Origin: an uncultured Clostridia bacterium
GTDB taxonomy: Bacteria > Bacillota > Clostridia > Christensenellales > Borkfalkiaceae
Direction of reading: 5' to 3'
Assembly: GCA_944368925.1 (NCBI GenBank)
Contig: CALVXG010000005.1
Span: forward strand, 62,001 to 126,000
DNA: 64,000 bases
This document shows positions 55,858 through 64,000 of this stretch, piece by piece; positions within the stretch are counted from its first letter, which is position 1; each line of letters begins with the position of its first letter. The notes below the pieces were generated by a model. It was given only the letters and a program-made list of their open reading frames with translations. It was not told the DNA's origin and ran no database searches. Position numbers and translations under genes: made by a program.

Positions 55858-56739
55858 TCAATTGCCGTTTTCAGGAAAAAAAGTATCGAAGTCGGGCGGC
55901 GTGCTCGTGCTGTAATTTACCGTCTCGCTATCCACCGCAATGATGTATCCGCTCATGCGCAGAACCGACCCGCTCGTCTGCATCTGCTCCGCTCCTTCTC
56001 CCGCCGTCTTGTCCAGTTCGTCCAGATCGCGGTACATCTCCAAAACCTTTCGCACCTTCGCCTGCGTGTCCAGCTCGGGATTGGAAATCCACAGCCCGAT
56101 CCCTTCCACCGTCTGCGCATAGAACAGCGTCTTGTTGTTCTCGGGATCGTTCACGATCCCCAGCGACCTGTAATAAATTTTCGTAACATTCCCGCGATAA
56201 CCCATCGCGTCCAATTCATCGAAAAATACATTCAGCGCCGCATACGCTTTCTCGTATCCCGACGAAACCGCAAACAGTTCGCCCACCGTCTGCTCCCCGA
56301 AAGAAATCCCGCGGATCTCTATGTTGCTGCCCGCTATGTTGTTTACGTTCTCATCTTTGATCGCAATGACTTTCCCGTCGTCGCCGACTACGTAGTACTT
56401 CCCGTTCCGCTCAAACGCAAAATTTTCAAACCGCTCGCGTACCGTCATCTCGATCCTGTTCGGGAAATGCTTCTCCACCGACGTCACTTCCAGATAACCG
56501 CCGCTCTCGCGCGCAACCGTCTCGATCGCATCCGCCCGGTTGAAAAATAAAAAACTCTTCCTCAGGTATTGCTCTTCCAGCGTCTGCTGCATCTGCCGCG
56601 CACTCTTTTCCATCGCCGCACTCCCCACGTCGTAGTACACCTCGAACCGCGTGATCGCACACACCGAGTTGAGCGTAATGAAAAATATGATCAGAAATAT
56701 GGCGATTGCATACACGATGACAAACCGTTTGCTGCGCAT
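55858..56739 (-). CDS. ftsQ: FtsQ/DivIB division protein
   Basis: 293 residues: a short basic cytoplasmic N-terminus, one membrane helix (about 6-28), a POTRA domain (about 30-105, ending in EKHFPNRIEMTVRERFENFA), then the FtsQ beta domain to about 240 and a disordered tail. It connects FtsZ-linked proteins with septal peptidoglycan synthesis. POTRA position and operon context identify it. It starts 29 nt after murA and ends just before the terminator. Confidence 0.88.
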   Translation of the reverse strand: MRSKRFVIVYAIAIFLIIFFITLNSVCAITRFEVYYDVGSAAMEKSARQMQQTLEEQYLRKSFLFFNRADAIETVARESGGYLEVTSVEKHFPNRIEMTVRERFENFAFERNGKYYVVGDDGKVIAIKDENVNNIAGSNIEIRGISFGEQTVGELFAVSSGYEKAYAALNVFFDELDAMGYRGNVTKIYYRSLGIVNDPENNKTLFYAQTVEGIGLWISNPELDTQAKVRKVLEMYRDLDELDKTAGEGAEQMQTSGSVLRMSGYIIAVDSETVNYSTSTPPDFDTFFPENGN

Positions 56740-56768
56740 AGCGCCTCCTCTTATGTAAAATTAGACTT

Positions 56769-58022
56769 TCAGATTCTCACACGGCGGATCCGCGCCCCGA
56801 TCCCGCGCAGTTTGTATTCGAATCCTGAATACCCCCTGTCGATATGGCTCAGATCGGCTACCGTACTCAGCCCTTCCGCCGAAACAGCCGCCAGCGTCAG
56901 AGCCGCGCCCCCGCGCAGATCTCCCGCAAAAACGTCCGCCCCTTTGAGCGTCTTCACTCCGCGGATAAACGCGCTCCGCCCCCGCACCGTAATGTCCGCT
57001 CCCATGCGGATCAGCTCGGGTACGTGCTTGAACCGCGTCTCGAACAGATTCTCCACGATCACCGTCGCTCCTTCGCAAATACACGCAAGCGCCGTCATCT
57101 GCGCCTGCAGATCGGTCGGGAATCCGGGATACGGCGACGTCTCCACCAACTTCGGCGAAATACGCCTTTTGCTTTGTATATATATTTTATCATCTTCCGC
57201 ATAGATTTTGCAACTGATTTCACAAAGTTTATGTATAAGCGACGCAATATTGTCCGCGTCCGCGTTCTTTAATTCCAACTCACCGCCGCACATCGCCGAC
57301 GCGATCAGAAACGTCCCCGCTTCGATCCGATCGGAAATGGGAGTATATTCCACTCCGTGCAGTTTCGAAACGCCCTCTATCGTGATCACGGCGCCGCCCG
57401 CGCCCCGCACCTTCGCTCCCATCTTGTTCAGAAATCCCGCAAGATCTACGATCTCCGGCTCCTTCGCCGCATTGCGGATCACCGTCCTGCCTTCCGCCTT
57501 CACGGCCGCAAGCATTATGTTCTCCGTCGCGCCCACGCTCGGACAGTCCAGCAAAATTTCCGCCCCGCGCAATTTTTCGCACGCGCAGTCGATGTACCCG
57601 CCGTCCTCATCGATCGTAACCCCCAGCCGACGCAGTCCGCTCAGATGCAGGTCAATCGGCCGCAGTCCGATGTCGCACCCGCCGGGATACGCGATCCGCG
57701 CTTTTTTGAACCGCGCAATCACCGACCCGAGCATAAACACCGATGAGCGCATCTCCTTCGCAAGCGCCGCGGGAATTTCATGATTCGCCGCGTCTGCCCC
57801 GTCAATCTTCAGCTCCTCCCCCTCAAAGCGCGTTCTGAAACCGAGCTCGCACAGGATCTGGACCATGTTCAATACGTCCGCGATCCGCGGACATTTATGT
57901 ATCACAACTTTTTGCTCCGTAAGCACCGCGGCGGCAAGCAGGGGCAGTACGGCATTTTTCGCAGACTGAATCTCCACTTCCCCGTACAGCGGTCTGCCGC
58001 CTTCAATGATATATTTCTCCAT
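56769..58022 (-). CDS. murA: UDP-N-acetylglucosamine enolpyruvyltransferase
   Basis: 417 residues from the ATG at 58022 (AAGGAG 6 nt upstream); earlier in-frame starts lack a ribosome site. EPSP-synthase-like double barrel. The YPGGCDIGLRPIDLHLSGL segment holds the catalytic Cys that fosfomycin attacks, so the enzyme should be fosfomycin sensitive; KNAVLPLLAAAVL and FPTDLQAQMTAL are also conserved. It commits UDP-GlcNAc to peptidoglycan. The leader has a GC palindrome (58037-58053) a few nt before the ribosome site, a possible translational control. Confidence 0.96.
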   Translation of the reverse strand: MEKYIIEGGRPLYGEVEIQSAKNAVLPLLAAAVLTEQKVVIHKCPRIADVLNMVQILCELGFRTRFEGEELKIDGADAANHEIPAALAKEMRSSVFMLGSVIARFKKARIAYPGGCDIGLRPIDLHLSGLRRLGVTIDEDGGYIDCACEKLRGAEILLDCPSVGATENIMLAAVKAEGRTVIRNAAKEPEIVDLAGFLNKMGAKVRGAGGAVITIEGVSKLHGVEYTPISDRIEAGTFLIASAMCGGELELKNADADNIASLIHKLCEISCKIYAEDDKIYIQSKRRISPKLVETSPYPGFPTDLQAQMTALACICEGATVIVENLFETRFKHVPELIRMGADITVRGRSAFIRGVKTLKGADVFAGDLRGGAALTLAAVSAEGLSTVADLSHIDRGYSGFEYKLRGIGARIRRVRI

Positions 58023-58036
58023 AACATACTCCTTTC

Positions 58037-58053
58037 GCGGCGGGCCCCGCCGC
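58037..58053. other. GC palindrome in the murA leader
   Basis: A 7-bp all-GC stem with 3-nt loop, 5-6 nt upstream of the murA ribosome site (AAGGAG). Confidence 0.4.
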
Positions 58054-58163
58054 TTCTTTTTCCCGTAAAAAATTTTGTCCCGCTTGCCCCCGCGGAAAAC
58101 CTTTCCCTGCAATCATAATACGATTTTTCCCCGAAAAAAGTTCCTCTCACCCCCTTCGCTCCT

Positions 58164-58215
58164 TAAAAAAACAAGCGGCCCTCCGTCTGCAATTTTGCAG
58201 ACGGAGGGCCGCTTG
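58164..58215 (-). terminator. Terminator of ftsW
   Basis: A 21-bp perfect stem (58172-58192 with 58195-58215), 2-nt loop, then seven T on the minus strand. It lies 16 nt after the ftsW stop, so murA probably has its own promoter (a TATTAT on the minus strand near 58120, weak -35). Confidence 0.85.
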
Positions 58216-58231
58216 GCTTAAAAAAATTCTT

Positions 58232-59365
58232 TTATTTTTCTTTTTCGATCGGGCCGCTTGCGGAAATGTTGAACAGCACCCCCAGCGCACCCATCGTGAA
58301 CAGGAGTGAAGTATTCCCCGCACTGATGAGCGGCAGCGGAAGCCCTGTGGGCGGGATCGACCCGCTCACCACCAGGGCGTTGATGACCGTCTGCACGGCA
58401 ATCGCCGCCGTGATGCCCGACGCCATTAAAAATCCGAACATATCCCTGCTCTTTGCCGCCGTGCGGATCCCGAAATAAATCAGAAGGCCGAACGCGCAAA
58501 AAAGCAGGACGATTCCAGCAAAGCCCAATTCTTCCCCGATCACCGACAGGATAAAATCCGATTCCGCAAACGGGAGATATCTGTACTTTTGCACCGAGCG
58601 AAAGAGCCCCGTCCCGAACCAGCCGCCGTTTCCCAACGCGTACAGCGACTGGATCAGCTGATAGCCTTCCCCCTGCGGGGAGCTCCAGGGATCCAGGAAC
58701 GCATACAATCTCTGCAGACGGTACGGTTCGATGATGATCAGAACGGGAACGGCGGCGGCGATCGGAATCAGAATCACGAGAAGATGCCTTATCTTTACGC
58801 CGCTCAGAAAGAGCATGGCCAGCATGATCATGCCCGTGCACATCGTCACAGACATATTCGGTTCCAGTATGATCAGCGCGCAGACGGCGCACCCCGCCCC
58901 CAGGACGGGAAGCATGCCGACAAAATGCCGCATCCGCCCGGGGTTTTCGCTCGCATACGCCGATGCGAACAGCACGAACCCGTATTTGGAAATTTCCGAC
59001 GGCTGAACGGTGATCGACCCGATCCCGATCCAGCGCGTCGCACCGTAATTTTCTACCCCGAGTCCCGGCACGAAGACCGCCGCCAAAAGCACCAGCGATA
59101 CGATCAGCGCCGGCCATTTCAGTTTTTTCAGCTTCCGATAGGGAAACAGCGCCATGACACCCATCGCGGCCCCGCCCATTATGAGGCCCGCAAGCTGTTT
59201 TTTCATGTAGAAAAACGCGTCGCCCGTCTGCTGCTGTGCCGAATAGTAACTCGCCGAATACACCATCAGCACGCCGAACCCCGCCAAAAGCAGCGCCAGC
59301 AACGGGATCCCCCAATTTCCACTTCGGCGGACCGACCTCGTCCGCTCAATGATCGCCGCCCGCAC
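58232..59365 (-). CDS. ftsW: FtsW, septal peptidoglycan glycosyltransferase (SEDS)
   Basis: 377 residues with about ten membrane helices of the SEDS family. Landmarks: GVENYGATRWIGIGSITVQP, the PSEISKYGFVLFASA stretch, ILEPNMSVT, and the end QTVINALVVSGSIPPTGLPL then PLISAGNTSLL. It polymerises lipid II together with a class B PBP such as the one at the end of the window. I chose GTG at 59365 because GGAG lies 7 nt upstream; another GTG at 59371 is too close to that site. It overlaps murD by 20 nt. Confidence 0.95.
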   Translation of the reverse strand: MRAAIIERTRSVRRSGNWGIPLLALLLAGFGVLMVYSASYYSAQQQTGDAFFYMKKQLAGLIMGGAAMGVMALFPYRKLKKLKWPALIVSLVLLAAVFVPGLGVENYGATRWIGIGSITVQPSEISKYGFVLFASAYASENPGRMRHFVGMLPVLGAGCAVCALIILEPNMSVTMCTGMIMLAMLFLSGVKIRHLLVILIPIAAAVPVLIIIEPYRLQRLYAFLDPWSSPQGEGYQLIQSLYALGNGGWFGTGLFRSVQKYRYLPFAESDFILSVIGEELGFAGIVLLFCAFGLLIYFGIRTAAKSRDMFGFLMASGITAAIAVQTVINALVVSGSIPPTGLPLPLISAGNTSLLFTMGALGVLFNISASGPIEKEK

Positions 59366-60728
59366 AAGCACACTCCGCCAAAGGGCCTTTCAGCTCCTTC
59401 ACGATTTCTTCGAAACGCTCCCCGCGCTCTTCATACCCCGAAAAGGCGTCGAAACTGCTGCTCGCAGGGCTCAGCAGCACGTTCTGCCCCGCTTTCGCCG
59501 TCAGCGCGGCGAGCCGCACCGCCGTATCAAAATCCGTACACAAAGTTATCCGCGATTCGTTCGCGCGCACCGCGCTGTTGAGAAGTTTGAAACGGTTTTC
59601 CCCGTACAGCACACATTGCACCACACGGCTCGAGCGCAACTTCGAAAACAGTTCGTCGTAATCGTATCCCTTGTCTTTCCCGCCCAGCAAAAGCACCGTG
59701 TCCCGCTGCATGCACGCCACCGCGTTCATCGTCGCGTCCACGTTCGTACCCTTCGAATCGTTGATATAGGTCACGCCGTTCACTTCGTCCACCGTCTCGA
59801 TCCTGTGCCGCACCCCGCGCATGTGCGAGAGCGCCGATGCGATCACCCCGCTCGCTACCCCCGCCAGTTTTGCCGCACAGATCGCCGCCAGCGCATTTTT
59901 TACGTTGTGCTCCCCCTGCAAGGGAAGATCGGACGCGTCCATGATCTTTTCGTTCTCAAAATACAGCCCGCCTTCATACAGATACGCGCCGTCGACCCGC
60001 TCCCGCACCGAAAACCACCGCACGGGACACCGCGCTTCCGCCGCAAAATTTTTCACCGCCGCGTCGTCGTAATTAAGCACCGCAAACTCGCTCTCGCGCA
60101 TGTTCCGTAAAAGTTTGGATTTGAGAAATATGTAATTTTCCATGCTGTAATGACGGTTCAGATGATCGGCCGCAATGTTTGTGACGATCGCCACGTGCGG
60201 CCGTATACTCGAAAGCGTTTCCAGCTGAAAACTGGAAACTTCCATCACCGCTATGTCCCCGTAATCCAGTTCGTCCACGCACGCCGTCAAAGGAAGCCCG
60301 ATGTTCCCGCACGCGACACTCTTCTCCCCCGCCGCACGGAAAATTTCGTCCAGCATGGTCACCGTCGTCGTCTTTCCGTTCGTCCCCGTCACCGCAAACA
60401 GCGCCGCCCGCAGATACAGACACCCCAGTTCCGATTCGCCGATGATCCGCTTCCCCGCCTTGCGGAATGCCACAGGCAAGGCATGATCGATCGGGATCCC
60501 CGGACTGAGCACCAACACATCGCATTCTTTTATAAGCGCCGCTATTTCTCCCTCCTGCACCGCCACGGCACCCTTCTGCATGAATTCCGCCATGGTCTTT
60601 TGTACCGTTCCTTCGGTAACGTCGTCGTACATATACACCTGCGCGCCGCGCTTCAATAAAAACGATACCGCCGCCGCTCCGCTCTTCGACATCCCCGCAA
60701 CCAGGAATTTCTGATTCTTGAAATACAT
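59346..60728 (-). CDS. murD: UDP-N-acetylmuramoylalanine-D-glutamate ligase
   Basis: 460 residues. Mur ligase with GMSKSGAAAVSFLL (UDP-binding), ATP loop AVTGTNGKTTT, EVSSFQLETL, NIAADHLNRH and C-terminal NDSKGTNVDATMNAV, LLLGGKDKGYDYDEL, SPASSSFDAFSGYEERGE. Adds D-Glu to UDP-MurNAc-Ala. The start follows the mraY stop by 20 nt. Confidence 0.97.
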   Translation of the reverse strand: MYFKNQKFLVAGMSKSGAAAVSFLLKRGAQVYMYDDVTEGTVQKTMAEFMQKGAVAVQEGEIAALIKECDVLVLSPGIPIDHALPVAFRKAGKRIIGESELGCLYLRAALFAVTGTNGKTTTVTMLDEIFRAAGEKSVACGNIGLPLTACVDELDYGDIAVMEVSSFQLETLSSIRPHVAIVTNIAADHLNRHYSMENYIFLKSKLLRNMRESEFAVLNYDDAAVKNFAAEARCPVRWFSVRERVDGAYLYEGGLYFENEKIMDASDLPLQGEHNVKNALAAICAAKLAGVASGVIASALSHMRGVRHRIETVDEVNGVTYINDSKGTNVDATMNAVACMQRDTVLLLGGKDKGYDYDELFSKLRSSRVVQCVLYGENRFKLLNSAVRANESRITLCTDFDTAVRLAALTAKAGQNVLLSPASSSFDAFSGYEERGERFEEIVKELKGPLAECACAGGDH

Positions 60729-60748
60729 CTTTCCGCCTCCGCTCGGAT

Positions 60749-61699
60749 CTATCGGACGAAAATTAAACAGATCAACCCCGCTGCCGCCGTTATCAGCGAA
60801 TACGCATACGCGATCCTGCTTTCCGAATATCCCTTTTTCTGAAAATGATGGTGCAGCGGCGCCATCAGAAACAGGCGCTTCTTCGTCCGTTTATAGTATA
60901 TTACCTGAAGGATCACGGATATGCCCGAACATACAAACATTATCCCGATCACCGCCACATACAGAAGATTCCCCGTGAACGCCGCAATCGCCGCCGCAAA
61001 CCCGCCGAGACTGAGCGACCCCGTATCCCCCATAAATACCGAGGCCTGATACGTGTTGAAAAGCAGATACCCCGCCAGCGCACCGCTTAAAAGCAGACTC
61101 AGCTGCCCCAGCGCTTGTCCGCCGCCCGTCAGAAAAATAAGCGCCGCAAACGCCGCAAAATACCAGAACCCCACCGACCCCGCAAGCCCGTCCAATCCGT
61201 CAGTGAGGTTCACACAATTCACCGCCGCGATAAATACAAAAGCCACGCAGGGCAGCATCCATATCCCGATATCAAAAGAACGACCCGTAAACGGAATATT
61301 CAATACCGTAAGCTCGTTCAGCACACAATAAATCCCCGCGAACAGGGCGATCGCGACCTGAAAAACTATTTTCTGCCATGCGCGAAGGCCGAGATTCCTG
61401 TGAAAATGAAATTTCAGAAAATCATCCAGAAACCCCACCGCCATGCACGCCCCGCCGAACGTCACCGCCACCAGGGTATGCCTGTCCGCATACAAACCGA
61501 AAAAAAGAGCACTCAGCGCCACCGCCGCCACAAACGATAGTCCGCCCATCGTCGGCGTTCCCGTCTTCTGCTTGTGCTCTTCTACATATCCCAGAATGTA
61601 TTGCTCTGCGCCCCGCTTTTTCAATACGGGTATGAGCACGGCGCAAAGCGCCGCGCTCAACAGGCCCGATACGAGTACCATCAGAATGTCAGTTCTCAT
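60749..61699 (-). CDS. mraY: Phospho-N-acetylmuramoyl-pentapeptide transferase
   Basis: 316 residues, about ten membrane helices. Conserved cytoplasmic motifs: HKQKTGTPTMGG, GFLDDFLK, NLTDGLDGLA, FMGDTGSL, and APLHHHFQKKGYSE with the triple His. Makes lipid I by transferring phospho-MurNAc-pentapeptide to undecaprenyl phosphate. It overlaps the murE end by 11 nt. murF, often between murE and mraY, is absent. Confidence 0.97.
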   Translation of the reverse strand: MRTDILMVLVSGLLSAALCAVLIPVLKKRGAEQYILGYVEEHKQKTGTPTMGGLSFVAAVALSALFFGLYADRHTLVAVTFGGACMAVGFLDDFLKFHFHRNLGLRAWQKIVFQVAIALFAGIYCVLNELTVLNIPFTGRSFDIGIWMLPCVAFVFIAAVNCVNLTDGLDGLAGSVGFWYFAAFAALIFLTGGGQALGQLSLLLSGALAGYLLFNTYQASVFMGDTGSLSLGGFAAAIAAFTGNLLYVAVIGIMFVCSGISVILQVIYYKRTKKRLFLMAPLHHHFQKKGYSESRIAYAYSLITAAAGLICLIFVR

Positions 61700-63161
61700 T
61701 GCTCCCCTTCTCCGCGACCGACCGCTCCGCCAGCATCTGCTTCACCGCCGATACGTCGTTGTAGATGTGCCGCACGCCCATGATCTCCTGGTAATTCTCT
61801 CCGCCCTTGCCCGCGATCAGCAAAACGTCGCCCGCTTGCAGCATATCCAGCGCATAGCCGATCCCGCACTCCCTGTCCACCACGATCACATATTCGTCCG
61901 AAACACGCCGCACCCCTTCCTCGATCTGCAAAATAATATCGAAGGGATCTTCATAGCGCGGATTGTCCGACGTCAGAACACAAAAATCCGCAATTTTTGC
62001 CGCCGTTTCCCCCATGATCGGACGTTTCAGCGCGTCCCTGTTTCCGCCGCACCCGAAAACGCAGATCAGCCTGCCCGCGCAATGTCTGCGCAGCGCCGTG
62101 AGCGATTTTTCCAGTCCGTCCGGAGTATGCGCAAAGTCCACAAAAATATCCGCCCCGCGATACCTCGCGATGTGTTCCAGCCTCCCGCTCACCCGCGGAA
62201 GTCCCGCAAGCCCCGCCGCGATCAGCGGCACGGGCACCCCCAGCACTTTCGCGCATGCGGCCGCCGCCATCGCATTGTAGACGTTGTACAGTCCCGGCAT
62301 GTGCAGGCGGATATCGTACAACTCGTCGAAAAGATTGATCACGAACGCGCTCCCGTCTATGTCCTCGCGGATATCCACCGCAAAGACGTCCGCAGGATTT
62401 TCCAGTCCGTAACTGTACGCCTTTTCGCAAAACTTCCCGATTTTGCGCCCCTCTTCGTCGTCGTAATTCAGAACCGCAAACTTGCACCTGCCCGGCTGAA
62501 ACAGCTTCTCTTTCGCCGCCGCGTAGGCGCCCATCGTCTTGAAAAAGTCAAGATGATCTTCCGTAAAATTTGTAAAGATCGCCGCTTCGAATTGTATCCC
62601 GTCCGTCTTTCCGAAATACAGCGCGTGCGCCGAAACTTCCATCACCGCGTACTCGATGCCCGATTCCACCATGTCCGCAAAAATCTTGTACAAAAATACG
62701 GGATCGGGCGTGGTCAGCTCGGGCGAGATCTCTTTGTTCGCATAGCGGATGCCCAAAGTGCCGATGTTCCCGCATCGGTACCCCGCCGCCGTCAGCACCG
62801 ATACGAGCATGTGCGCCGTGGTCGTCTTCCCGTTCGTTCCCGTGATCCCGATCACCTTCAGCTTCTCTTCGGGATGCCCGTAAAAGGCGGAGGCGATCTC
62901 GCCCGCCGCGCTCCGCCCGTCTTTGACGATCACCTGCGGCACCGAAAATTCCAGTTCCCGCTCCACGACCAGCGCGACCGCGCCCGCCGCCAGCGCTTCC
63001 GCCGCATACTCGTGCCCGTCGTGCTCGCCTCCCGCAAAACAGACAAACAAATCACCGCTCATGACGTGCTTGCTGTCCGTACTCACCCCCGTGATCTCCT
63101 TCTCCGCAAAGCGGACGCATCTTTCGCTGTGTACCTTCCGCAATAATTCTCCGAGTAACAA
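61689..63161 (-). CDS. murE: UDP-MurNAc-tripeptide synthetase MurE (meso-DAP type)
   Basis: 490 residues. N-terminal UDP-binding domain (ITGVSTDSKHVMSGDLFVCF), ATP loop GITGTNGKTTT, MEVSAHAL, NFTEDHLDFF, and the specificity segment TSDNPRYEDP. DNPR marks meso-diaminopimelate rather than lysine as the third residue, as expected for Clostridia. Begins 12 nt after the PBP gene. Confidence 0.96.
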   Translation of the reverse strand: MLLGELLRKVHSERCVRFAEKEITGVSTDSKHVMSGDLFVCFAGGEHDGHEYAAEALAAGAVALVVERELEFSVPQVIVKDGRSAAGEIASAFYGHPEEKLKVIGITGTNGKTTTAHMLVSVLTAAGYRCGNIGTLGIRYANKEISPELTTPDPVFLYKIFADMVESGIEYAVMEVSAHALYFGKTDGIQFEAAIFTNFTEDHLDFFKTMGAYAAAKEKLFQPGRCKFAVLNYDDEEGRKIGKFCEKAYSYGLENPADVFAVDIREDIDGSAFVINLFDELYDIRLHMPGLYNVYNAMAAAACAKVLGVPVPLIAAGLAGLPRVSGRLEHIARYRGADIFVDFAHTPDGLEKSLTALRRHCAGRLICVFGCGGNRDALKRPIMGETAAKIADFCVLTSDNPRYEDPFDIILQIEEGVRRVSDEYVIVVDRECGIGYALDMLQAGDVLLIAGKGGENYQEIMGVRHIYNDVSAVKQMLAERSVAEKGSNEN

Positions 63162-63172
63162 AATTCTGCTCC

Positions 63173-64000
63173 TTATGTTTCATACGGGGCTATGTTTTTC
63201 AGTTCGATGATGCCCCTGAATATTTCCGCCGCCGCAGGCGCCGCCACTACGCTCCCGTAATACGCCCCCTGCGGTTCGTCCACAATCACCAACGCCAGAT
63301 ACTGCGGGTCGTTCGCAGGGAAAAATCCCAGAAAAGAAGATACGTACTTCCCCTGCGCGATCGCTCCGTTTTCAAATTTCTGCGCCGTGCCCGTCTTTCC
63401 GCCGACCCTGTATCCCTCAATGTACGCCTTGCTCCCGCTTCCGTTTTCGACCACCCCTTCCAGAAGCGACGCCAAAAGCCTCGACGCTTCCTCGCTGATC
63501 GTCCGATTCTTCAGAATCGGCTCGATCTGCTCGCGGATCTTTCCGTCCGAAGAGTAAATTTCTTTCACCAGCCGCGGCTGATAATAATATCCGCCGTTCA
63601 CCGCCGCCGCGCCCGCGCAGGCAAGCTGCAACGCCGTCACCGCCACCGTCTGCCCGAACCCGATGCGCGCCAGATCGCAATCGCGCACCGCACTCTCCGA
63701 AACAAGCATCCCCTGCGCCTCTCCCGAAAAATCGATCCCCGTCGGTTTTCCGAAATTGAATAGTTCCAGATAATCGTAGAACGTCTCCGTACCGAGCGAC
63801 AGCGCTATGTCCGTAAAACACGGGTTGCAGCTGTTGTTGAGCGCTTCCGCCAACGTCTGGTTGCTGTGCTTGCCGTTTGCGTGCGTGCTCCAGCACTTGA
63901 TCGTCGTTCCGTCCACCGTACGCGTCCGCGAACTGTTGAAATGGTACTGCAATGAATATGCCGCAGGGTTTCCCTGCAGATATTCTTCAATATTCGCCGC
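63173..64000 (-). CDS. Class B penicillin-binding protein (FtsI/SpoVD type), C-terminal part (gene runs off the window)
   Basis: The last 275 residues of a transpeptidase; the N-terminus and the SxxK serine motif are outside the window. Visible: the SxN motif (NNSCNPCF) and the KTG motif (GGKTGTAQKFENG), plus GFGQTVAVTALQLA. The protein ends about 75 residues after KTG with no PASTA domain. Located upstream of murE, the usual place of ftsI or spoVD; which of the two it is cannot be decided. It crosslinks septal or cortex peptidoglycan with FtsW or SpoVE. Confidence 0.92.
   Translation of the reverse strand, partial: AANIEEYLQGNPAAYSLQYHFNSSRTRTVDGTTIKCWSTHANGKHSNQTLAEALNNSCNPCFTDIALSLGTETFYDYLELFNFGKPTGIDFSGEAQGMLVSESAVRDCDLARIGFGQTVAVTALQLACAGAAAVNGGYYYQPRLVKEIYSSDGKIREQIEPILKNRTISEEASRLLASLLEGVVENGSGSKAYIEGYRVGGKTGTAQKFENGAIAQGKYVSSFLGFFPANDPQYLALVIVDEPQGAYYGSVVAAPAAAEIFRGIIELKNIAPYET

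Overview
This 64 kb window is a chromosomal segment of an anaerobic, Gram-positive-type bacterium of the class Clostridia. The evidence is a complete spoIIIAA-AH operon, spoVG, RNase Y, a HelD-type helicase and a Firmicutes-style division/cell-wall cluster. Promoters are close to the sigma-A consensus (several are TTGAXX-N17-TATAAT), and intrinsic terminators are strong and GC-rich. A Christensenellales-like lineage is my guess; no rRNA or tRNA is present to test it. Nearly everything is on the minus strand. The plus strand carries only a lipoprotein gene, an araC-type regulator, a DUF815 ATPase and spoVG.

Layout by coordinate: (1) 1-9139, the N-terminal part of a giant DUF4011 protein, a YjjG-like HAD phosphatase, helD, guaA, guaB and a small membrane protein. 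(2) 9362-10042, a plus-strand lipoprotein. (3) 10189-22903, the accessory region of the window: a Gram-positive polysaccharide-utilisation locus with a sugar-binding lipoprotein, two ABC permeases, a beta-helix lipoprotein, a secreted lectin-like protein, a large Ig-like surface protein and a GH78-like intracellular glycosidase. It is divergent from its likely AraC regulator. (4) 23213-31428, housekeeping: hemW, an MGMT-type alkyltransferase, a HAD hydrolase, lepA, an unknown gene, tlyA, ispA, folD, nusB, asp23. (5) 31496-36141, spoIIIAA-AH (transcribed AA to AH). (6) 36665-48018, rny, then the ftsK-rimO-pgsA-cinA-recA-nadE operon. (7) 48442-52793, ilvC, the DUF815 ATPase, murC and spoVG. (8) 53110-64000, ftsZ, ftsA, ftsQ, murA, ftsW, murD, mraY, murE and the 3' end of a class B penicillin-binding protein.

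The cell-wall genes make and flip lipid-linked peptidoglycan precursors (murA, murC, murD, murE, mraY) and polymerise them at the septum (ftsW with the class B PBP, ftsQ, ftsA, ftsZ). ftsA-ftsZ are cut off from the upstream genes by a terminator and have a consensus promoter of their own. The SpoIIIA proteins form the channel apparatus between mother cell and forespore; the ftsK/spoIIIE motor moves DNA through septa.

The most interesting material is in region 3. It has a permease with a ~160-residue extracytoplasmic insertion, a surface protein with a duplicated lectin-like module and a GGCGS-type C-terminal anchor, and a promoter-proximal perfect inverted repeat. Elsewhere, an 18-nt palindromic motif is repeated upstream of hemW and of the HAD gene, and a family of near-perfect GC-rich palindromes occupies the gene-free gaps. 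I found no CRISPR array, no insertion sequence and no clear phage or defence island.
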